NCBI RefSeq assembly: GCF_963855985.1
Contig: NC_087107.1
Span: 3,906,001-3,970,000, forward strand
DNA length: 64,000 nucleotides
Source of the DNA: Ostrinia nubilalis
Taxonomy: Eukaryota; Arthropoda; Insecta; Lepidoptera; Crambidae
Direction of reading: 5' to 3'
A program made the position numbers and the translations under genes. Position 1 is the stretch's first letter. Every line of letters begins with the position of its first letter. Positions 56,071-64,000 of this stretch are shown piece by piece. The notes below the pieces were generated by a model. That model was not told the origin of the DNA. It saw only the letters and a list, made by a program, of their open reading frames with translations, and ran no database searches.

Positions 56071-59000
56071 CTGTAATGGAAACAAAAGCATTTAGTACAG
56101 GTTTTATATTTTGTTTTATTGCTAGTACAAGATCTGTAGACTGTAGGACTAAATTACGTAATACAATGATTTAATGCACATAGTAATTGACTAATAACGC
56201 TGTAGTTAAAATCATATATTATACGGGAGTACGGGACTAAGTAATCCCACCACGCTTTTTCACCGCTGCAGATTCTGTATAGCCTGGCCTCTAATGAAAC
56301 CAAATAAGTGAAGGTTGAATAGTCAAAATCATGAATTGACTCATTAAAAATGCAAATTATAACTAGCAGTTATTTAAGATCGCACAGTTCCAATAGATAA
56401 AATAATTTGTATATGTTCAGTGTTCTAGGCAAAATAAAAAGACACTGGCAATAAAGTTCCCACCATAATTATTATTTTGTCCTTACAACTTTGTAAGACC
56501 AAAAAATACCAAAAATATTGAACTTTCTATGTCTGTTAGATGGTTTATCAAATAGCAGTACCAGTAGCTGAGTAGGCCACACTTCCGAGCTCGTTGACCT
56601 CGATGCCCGACCGCTGCAGAACCTTGGAGACCCTGAGGCGCTGCTGCAGGGACTGTCCCCTGGCGATACCAGGGAACGACGCAGTGTCTTCGAAGGCTTG
56701 TCTGACACCCATCTGTAAAAGCAATAACCATTAACGTTACATTGAAATGGTTTCTGATTTCCTACAATCAATAAGAAAATTGGCATCGTCATCATCAGGT
56801 GAGGTAAATGTCTCCAATGTAAGCAAGCCCTCTTTAATTTACTTTAGGTAAATGGATGATTTGGCACATAAGTTATTGCCATTTAAATTCACATAATACA
56901 TAACCCAGACACTCTAGACTAGTTATTGCCTTTCCTGTAAGGAAAATAACATCAATTTCCTTTTAGTCATACTTACGCAAACATGTCAATATTACAGTTC
57001 TTTTTAATTACATATTTTAATATTTATAGGAACAAACAAGCAAGTTGTTCTCGAAGTTAATAAAACAGAAATCAATAAATCATCTATAAGAGTATACTTA
57101 CGTTCATAATGAAGTACCTAATCAATATATCATCAACTAGCTTTCCGCCCGCGGCTTCGCGCGCGTGGACTACATTATCTACATATTTTACGGAACCCTA
57201 TTTTTTTTCCAAAATAAAATTTAGCCTATGTTACTCGTGGATAATGTAGCTTTTGAATGGTGAAAGAATTTTTAAAAACGGTCCAGTAGTTTTTGAGCCT
57301 ATTCATTACAACCAAACAAACAAACAAACAAAGTTTTCCTCTTTATAATATTAGTGTAGATATACTTACATCTCTCAACACACTGTCCAAGTGCGAGGAG
57401 AATTCGAACTGGAATCTGGGCAAAGTGACGTCGACGAAGCGCTCTTGTAACAAATCCATTTCGGGGCGGAGCTCCGTCAGACCATCTAACACTCGGTTCA
57501 GACCAGTCAATGAGTTGGGAACTACTACGTACATTGCAAATTTGTAGCCCTGGAAAGATAAGAAAGCATAAGATTAAGCGCAATGAAGAAGGAACTCTAA
57601 GCCACGTAAGCAGACTATAGAAAAATTGTGTAACGTGGCAATTTTTTTTCCGAAATGGAATTAAATTGTTTTCATTTTCATTCTTGTTTAAACTTACCAT
57701 GTATGGCATCCTGAGGATCTTAGCGTCGAATTTGGCAGACTCAGCATAGTAGAACTTGTCCTTCACATTCATGAAATAAACGGGCTTAGCTATTTTCGGG
57801 GTGACGTAGAATTGACCCTGCTTGGTAGCGTTGGGCGCGAACTGGTGGCGCCAGCTGCCCTTGAAGTATAGTGTGTTGAGGATCATCACCACCACGTTTT
57901 CGAGGTCATCTGGAACATTCACGAGAAAATTTTTAGCCCCCATTGCAAACTTCAAACCTTATGTGTAATATTTTTAAGAGCTCACTGAAATTCAAGAAAG
58001 TACACGCAAAGTAACTAACCTTGATGTACTAAGTCAGTGATCCTTCCCTGGGTAAGGTTGGCAACCCAATCGTTGATGGCTTTGGCGGCTGCAGGTGGGT
58101 TATGGAAATCAATGGGAGTCAGGTCGGTTTTGTAGGACTCGTGGGCAACTGCTGCAAACTTCTGACGAGGATGGGCAGTGTTTTCCACATAGATTTTACT
58201 ACCTAAGTCAAGGACGTATTGGGGCGATTTGTACTGTAAAAGAAACAAATAAAGTTAAATATCTGATTGCACGCGATGTAGTGAAAGAAAATCACCTTAT
58301 TTTTACATTTTTAATTCAAGCACAATAAACTTAAGGCTCCATTTACCTGCAATGAATTAACTATGTTCGCGAACTTTCGTCTAACAGCCACTCTATCCAT
58401 TTCAAAACCAAGCACCGACTGCAGCTCTGACCTGGTCAGTCCGGTCGCTGCCTCCGTTAGGATGGCCAGGGCTAGCTTCAGACCCAGGGGAGACAGAAGG
58501 AAGTTGGTATCTGAGGAAGCTGATAGCCTCTGGAAAGATAAAGTCAAGATTAATGGTTAATTTCACTGGTACGTTAATCTCGTAGAGGTAAGTATAATAC
58601 CTATAGGGTGGAAACGATAAGTGATCTCATGTGATTATTTCTAAATAATATGCAAGGTATCAAACCGGTTAGGTACTGATCCTAAAAGTACTTCACGAGC
58701 CCTATCAAACGATATCAATAATTAGGTTACAGGATAAACTGAATCTATCCCAAAATTCAATGTTATTTTTTTCAATTCGACTACGATCGCGCCAATTAAG
58801 TAGGTATTCATAAATAAGGGTAGGTAAGTAAAGCTCGATTAGCTCGAAAACAAGTGCACTTATTCTTGGATACCACGCACACACGTCGCATCACGATGTG
58901 GACGAGCTTATAAGTCACGTTCTTTTGAAGATAAAACCTGTTGTTGTCACGTGTTAAACCGTATAAGGACCGGTCGGCAGATCTCGGTTCTTAACCTTAT

Positions 59001-61816
59001 CCAGTCCTATTTTCTGTTTTCTGAAATTTATGTTTTGCGAAGAATTTATGGTTGACTAATTCCAGTTAAACAACGCTTCCAATGCTCTAACTTGCTGGTC
59101 ATCAACCTTCAAATTATATGATGAGTAGGTAGTAAAATTCCTACAGTCAACCTTGGCATGTACGAATATTTACCTGTACCTTCTACATCAAACCACTATA
59201 CCTACTATAGTAAGGAACTCGTCATGGCGATATCATACTTGCAGTAGGTAGGTTACATTATAAAATTCTTCAGTCAGATTAGATTCGTTTTAAGACCTAA
59301 ATCAAGAACAGAAATAGGTAGTAGGTACGTAGGTACTTAATAGCTATCAAAGAGCTTGTATAAAATAAAATATGAACTAAGTCAAATGTATCATGATAAA
59401 CATCTATCAGTGGACTCTCAACTACCCACACCTCGCCTGAATTTCCGAAAGGCCTACCTAGAAGCAATTTAATCTATTTGCAAACTTACCTTAGTCAAAC
59501 TCCAGTCAAACTTGTCATAGTCAGCTACCGCTGCTGCCGGCAACTCATCTATATCCCAATAGTCGGGATCAGTGAGGGTTTCGTTAATAGGTTTCACAGG
59601 CAGGGCCTGGGCCAACGGCACTCCACTCGCAGCAGGGTCATGGGGGTTCACAGACGCAGCGTAGTTGCTGGGGGTTCCAAACACATTGATCAGGGTGTTC
59701 GGGTCGATTTGTTGGGCTACACATAGGGCTGGGCCCACTGGAAAAGAAATAGTGAAGAATATAAGTTCTACTGCTAAATTGGGGCGATGATGATGAAAGT
59801 ACAAAAGAGGTGGACTACCCCAATACTGAAGGGTTTCTATCCTTATTTTTAAATTTTGTTTTGTACTTATTTGATCCACGTAGAGTTACAGTCAGTAAAA
59901 TCTATTATGCCACCAGTAAATTGTAGATTTGTAGAGATGTATTTTTTTTTGTATCTGGTATTTCCCCTAATTTGTCAGCTTCTGTTGCTCACAATTAGGT
60001 TTATCTTGTTAATAAAGTAATTTATTCTCGTATCATGATCTTTCTTTTAGCTCTTGTAAAAATTTACTTCACTCCTTTAGACTGGTCCCTCCTAATTTTT
60101 TCTTCTCGTGAGTTTATTGTAATTTGCTAGACTGATCTTAATCATTTTTATTTTAAATGACATGTAAATCAGAATCACAATCTATTGTGTTAGGCTTAGT
60201 AGCCATTGTGCCATTAGGTTGCAGTCTATCCATCTTTGGACAATTACCTACAATAACAATTAAGTACGTACCTAGTTGTATCAAGTGATTAGTCGTAGGT
60301 ATTTCCACTGTAACCTACCGACCTTTAGATAGCGTTATCTACGTCATTTTACAACCGATCATTAACTTTGACTAGTGGTTAACCACAAAATCCCAAAATC
60401 CAAAGGTAACCAACCAACAAATGAATTTGTAATAAGTTACCTACCAGTTAGGTACGAGTAGTTGCTATTTTGTGGACAGTGGGCATTAATTGTTTTCCTG
60501 TACAATATTGTTTTGTTTGTGGTGTAAAATTATTACCTTTAGTACCTAAGGTAGTTAACTACTATTGCCTGTTCTGTGGTTAAAGATAAAGTTGTTTGCT
60601 AACAAGTCAACGATTCTCTCGATAAAATCGTTATAATAGATATAGCTTAGTCCAATCGTAAGTAATGTGATTTTTGTTTGGGTAGTTTATTAAAGGAGTT
60701 GTCCCAATTTCGGCCCAGAGGTTATTTAAAGATGAAAAATCGTTAGGCAAGTCTGGGTTCTTGCTTGCCATTTGTTTATGCTCGGTATTTCCTTATTACA
60801 GATGTTTTTAGCTTACATACTCCTACTTCCTGGCAGTTTATACTGTCTGTCCGTTGCTACAATTTAATACGCTACCTAGGTAATTGTTACGTGTTATTTT
60901 TAACAACAAATTAGCAATATTTGGGCATCTACCCTCACAAAAACATCGAAGAATACTGAAGCTAGTATTGAAAGATTTTTCAGAATCCGATCAATCTTTT
61001 CAGACGCTATATTGTTTATGTTGATGTTGGTTACACAAATGATCAAGAATCATACATAAATGATAAACGATTACTGTCTTATCCGACCTACTCAGTACAA
61101 TCTCAAAACATTGACCCAGATGAGGTCATTCTGATTCTCGACAACAAACATAATTTTTAAGATTCACTTGTCTCTTAATAAACAAATAATATGGGTTTCT
61201 ACAAAACAGAGTATGAATTGTACATAGGTACCTACTAGGTAGGGGGTCATCCATAAAGTACGTCACACATAAAGAGGGGGGGAGGGGGTTGACAAAGTGT
61301 GACATGGTGTGACAAGGGGTGGGAGGGGTCCTAAGTTTCGTGACATCACATTTCAATTGTTTCAAATATTTGATATAATGTTGATTTCATAAAAAAAGTA
61401 CTTAATTTAAATGGAAATAAAACTAATTTCGGAACTGCTGTTAATTTAATAATTTTTAGATGTGAAATTGCGAAACATGTGACGTCACACTAGGGAGGGG
61501 GGGGTCTCAGAAATGTGACCACCTGTGACAAGGACGGAGGGGGGGGTCAAAAAATCATGAAATTCGTGTGACGTACTTTATGGATGGCCCCTAGGTATGG
61601 CTGCTTGAACCGTGACATTTTGTTTACTGGTGCGAACGTCCTCATTGCTTGGAAATACCCATATTAAAACCGACAATCGCGAGTTTTAAGCTTCTTTAAA
61701 GGCGGTCTGACATGTCTCTTCCAACAAAACCACTTAAAAAACATAGCCAAACACTTCTAAAAACTGGACATCACCAACTTACCTACAAAAAGAGCGAAAT
61801 AAAATCTTGGAGTCAT
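55904..61816 (-). CDS. Serpin C, secreted serpin with acidic N-terminal extension (8 exons, complete)
   Basis: Coding exons: 61816-61783, 59737-59490, 58529-58347, 58233-58020, 57909-57698, 57549-57370, 56712-56562 and 56070-55904. They total 1389 bp, 462 residues plus stop, all phases matching. Signal peptide MTPRFYFALFVVGPALCVA. Residues about 20-90 are an extension containing DPDYWDIDE and DYDKFDW. Then come NFLLSPLGLKLALAILTEAA, INDWVANLTQGRI (helix F), NTLYFKGSWRHQF, YKFAMYVVVP, VTLPRFQFEFS, hinge NELGSVAYSAT (397-407) and FTGRVADPTLAD. Counting 17 from hinge Glu puts P1 at Lys414, so a trypsin-like target is plausible. The loop is about five residues longer than in alpha-1-antitrypsin and carries EDDD after P1. 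P11 Tyr and P13 Val are unusual. It resembles the insect Spn77Ba type in length and in its FDW-containing N-terminus; not tested. Confidence 0.92.
57136..57361 (+). repeat. Common lepidopteran interspersed repeat (CTAGCTTTCCGCCCGCGGC type)
   Basis: ACTAGCTTTCCGCCCGCGGC ... TAATATTAGTGTAGATATAC. It lies in serpin C intron 6, ending 9 bases from the exon 6 boundary at 57370. Confidence 0.7.
58530..59489. other. Serpin C intron 2, nothing recognised
   Basis: 960 bp of AT-rich DNA with TAGGTAC words. No exon-like segment. Confidence 0.5.
61241..61592. mobile_element. MITE (GTCATCCATAAAGTACGTCAC ends) in serpin C intron 1
   Basis: GGGGGTCATCCATAAAGTAC faces GTACTTTATGGATGGCCCC. G-rich tracts (GAGGGGGGGAGGGGG and GGAGGGGGGGGTC) flank an AT-rich core. 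Possible 4-base duplication AGGT outside. Elements with these ends are common in insects. Confidence 0.75.
61783..61816 (-). CDS. Serpin C exon 1 (signal peptide start)
   Basis: ATG followed by TPRFYFALFV, ending one base into the next codon at a perfect G/GTAAGT donor. It joins in phase to 59737 (VGPALCVAQQ). A TATAATTAAAAG sequence at 61884-61873 and TCAATC near 61864-61859 are possible promoter elements, but their spacing is slightly short. Intron 1 is 2.0 kb and contains a MITE. Confidence 0.8.
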
Positions 61817-61869
61817 TATGTTGATAAGGAAAACACACAGAAAAATTAACTTCAAGGCGATTGAGATCC

Positions 61870-62985
61870 GGCCTTTTAATTATATTATTTTGGAAGTTTT
61901 GAACACTGTTAGCACCGCACAGGGTATTTGGAATGTTTATTGAATCATGATTACACACAAGCGGCCCAGTCCGTGGGTAGGGCGCGACTGAGCTGGCGAA
62001 CTCAGTGGTCGGTCAGTTGATTCGATGACGACCTGGGAAGGTATGACCGGTTTGATGAGTGATCAGCCGTGCATTCTATTTATGTTATGAGTGATGAGCC
62101 TTGTAGGTAGGTACGAGTATATGCAAAGATAATACACAGTTTGCGAATCTTATCTGAAAAATTACCAAGTGTAGTGTACCTAATTACAAAAATGGTACTT
62201 GGTACTGATCGTACCGTTTTTTCGCCAGAAAATGCCTGAAATTGCATACCCACTGGCCCGGAGGAACCAGTGGGTTATGTGAGGCTCCCCCTGCCAGATG
62301 GGCAGGGCACTAAAACATGATGGTGTCCTCCCAAACTCTGGGACGGAACTGCGAGTTATTGTCTAATATACTGACCGTACCTAAAACTACTTCACTCCAC
62401 AACAGTGACGCTAATTAGTAAATTGGACATTAGTTATTACTCGTAGATAACGTCTTTAATTAAATTTTTATTTGTGCACAAAAGCAAAACGGTTGCGGGT
62501 TCGAATCGTAGGTATGTGACATAGCTTTTGGCAATGCATGCATGATACCGCATGGCTTGGTTATGCATTTTAAGTATTACCTAATGTCAATTACCGACCT
62601 GTTTGTTATTTGTAAATGTGCGCGTTATTTATTTAGATAAATCCAATTTTCTTTGGACCTTTCAGTCTACAGTAGGTATAAATCAGAGAGTTCTTAATAT
62701 GTTTATCCATTTTAGTCGTTAAAAGAAGTTACCTACAATTTCTGGTGTAGAACCTGGCTACACAGGAGTTGCAGCGGTGGGAACGAGAGATGGGAATACA
62801 TAGTTTATTTCTGGTGCTAAATTATTGGACAGGCAAAGCACATTATGCTCTTCACAAACTGCCTCTCTTGGGAAACGATCTAGCTCCCTTTATCTTTTTT
62901 ACTAAATTTGACTGAGTTTCTTCCGCCACTTCATGTTGTCCCGAAGTGGTGGAAGGGCAAGCTATATATGGGACGTGTATAAGTG
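61870..62985. other. Upstream flank of serpin C, partly repetitive
   Basis: A GC-richer patch at 62240-62350 (CCCCCTGCCAGATGGGCAGG, CTCCCAAACTCTGGGACGG) looks transposon-derived. At 62490 GCGGGTTCGAATCGTAGG is B-box-like. The 62740-62800 segment (GGCTACACAGGAGTTGCAGC) is the reverse of one near 48850. No gene. Confidence 0.35.
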
Positions 62986-63026
62986 CCCTACACAGGGCCT
63001 ATGTACTGAATAAACTATTTGAATTT
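62900..63026 (+). mobile_element. LINE 3'-terminal fragment
   Basis: GTATAAGTGCCCTACACAGGG then CTGAATAAACTATTTGAATTTGAATT: a typical CR1-like 3' end with (TTGAA)n tail. Confidence 0.45.
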
Positions 63027-64000
63027 GAATTACCGTAACCAATATTTTACTGGCCAACTTAACGCATTAACCTGGGGAGTTTTGGGGAGTCTTAAAAGGA
63101 AATAGACGTAACGTAGTGCCCATCGCACTCAATGGTATTTCGAGATATTTTATGACGTCGACGACAATAGTAGTTTTATGACGTCAAAAACAAATCCCAC
63201 ATACAGGATGTTGTATTAATTGTCGATTCAGGACAAACTTGGTACAAAAATCACATCACACATAATTGTAACTACACAATTTTATGCTCTAGGAAACGAT
63301 TATGTATAATAACTCAACCATAGAATCAAGTTGTATGTTTAGATCGGTTCGCATACCTAATTTTAAAATTGTTGCATAGTACAAATGTGTTAATCGTGGG
63401 TTTTCTCCTCTTCAGTTTAATTTAATGTCTAGACGATCGTTAAGAGTTAGATTATTATCAACCACATTGTTTAGGGTTCGATGCCCATCTTACTTATGTT
63501 TGTATCTGTTGCTCAGAAAGTCTGTACAAGCCGGTCAAGTTAACTGCGCACCCGGCTGCCGTGACATCACATTCCAGCTAGGTGTGTAGTGTGTGTTGTC
63601 CATACAAATAATGTTTAAACCGAACCGCATGCAAAATAGAGCTAAAAAACTAAGTATTTATAAGATAACACCGTTACATTGGAGTGGATAAGTGTCCATG
63701 TAGTGTGATGACCACATCGTATTGGACAGTAGCTATTCTATTCGGTCAACGTCCTATGGACATTTCCTAGTATGTATGTGTAATTCGAATCACAATACTA
63801 TCAGCTACGCTTATCCAAACCTGTAGGTACTAACTGTGAATTCGTAACATAAAAGCATTAATATAGGCCTAGCTCTTAACTTAAAAGTTATGCTTCAAAT
63901 TTTTATGCTGTGGCCCGTCATAAAATCTTATAGATGACCCACGCTGAACTGTCCCACCAAACTCAATGACAGGGGGGCGCTACCATCGTTCAACTATATG
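63027..64000. other. Right-end intergenic DNA
   Basis: No gene seen. The last 60 bases (CTGTCCCACCAAACTCAATG, GGGGGGCGCTACCATCG) look like one end of a dispersed repeat cut by the window edge. Confidence 0.35.

Noticed and set aside
57299..57700. Read-through of serpin C exon 5 into a 218-aa frame
   Set aside because: The continuation after the GTAAGT donor at 57697 has no serpin features and crosses exon 6 in the wrong frame.
61261..61560. G-quadruplex regulatory region from G-rich tracts
   Set aside because: The tracts belong to a common MITE, so they are not evidence for regulation of serpin C.

Overview
The window looks like a lepidopteran (moth or butterfly) nuclear genome. It is AT-rich with many TAGGTACCTA-type words. 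It carries RTE 3' ends of the form CAT/GAT-repeat plus 'TTTCAGCCATAGGACG', tRNA-headed SINEs, BEL/Pao and Ty3 retrotransposons and several families of short inverted-repeat elements. Host coding sequence is confined to one gene family: a head-to-tail cluster of three secreted serpins (serine protease inhibitors), all on the minus strand and split into small exons. I rebuilt them by matching splice sites and codon phase, so the exon chains are inference from sequence, without transcripts.

Serpin C (61816 to 55904) has eight exons and gives an uninterrupted 462-residue protein: signal peptide, acidic N-terminal extension, complete serpin fold, hinge and reactive-centre loop. Serpin B (54030 to 48331) has eight exons and 428 residues. 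Its donor near 49645 either splices to a proline/threonine-rich tail exon or, if unspliced, reads into a stop. Serpin A runs from 31076 past the left edge. A 19-base coding piece of signal-peptide exon lies behind a good TATA box, and a first intron of about 27 kb separates it from exon 2 at 3836-3957. Its third exon (1172-1886) carries a charged linker of about 126 residues where the family normally has helix F.

Serpin A's intron 1 holds a nest of elements. A CR1/Jockey-superfamily LINE (4299 to about 20202) is flanked by an unusually long direct repeat (90 and 85 bp). An RTE fragment sits in its 5' region, and a young, apparently complete BEL/Pao element (12550-19266, identical 226-bp LTRs, TSD CGTAG) interrupts its ORF2. 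The LINE 5' region carries more than a dozen copies of a CTTAAAYGCCGTTAA-like motif. Between serpins A and B lies an apparently intact Ty3-type element (36291-43507, 343-bp LTRs, TSD GTATT). Its left LTR has been split by a still younger Jockey-type LINE fragment with a 62-base poly(A). The Ty3 element has an RS-rich gag N-terminus and a possible spliced 3' coding exon that ends inside the LTR.

The rest is introns and intergenic DNA filled with SINEs, RTE tails and MITEs, including a CTCGAG-rich element with a clean 8-bp target duplication at 32061-32879. No rRNA gene, functional tRNA gene, CRISPR array or bacterial-type operon is present. The serpins probably act as secreted inhibitors of extracellular proteases; their targets cannot be told from this sequence.
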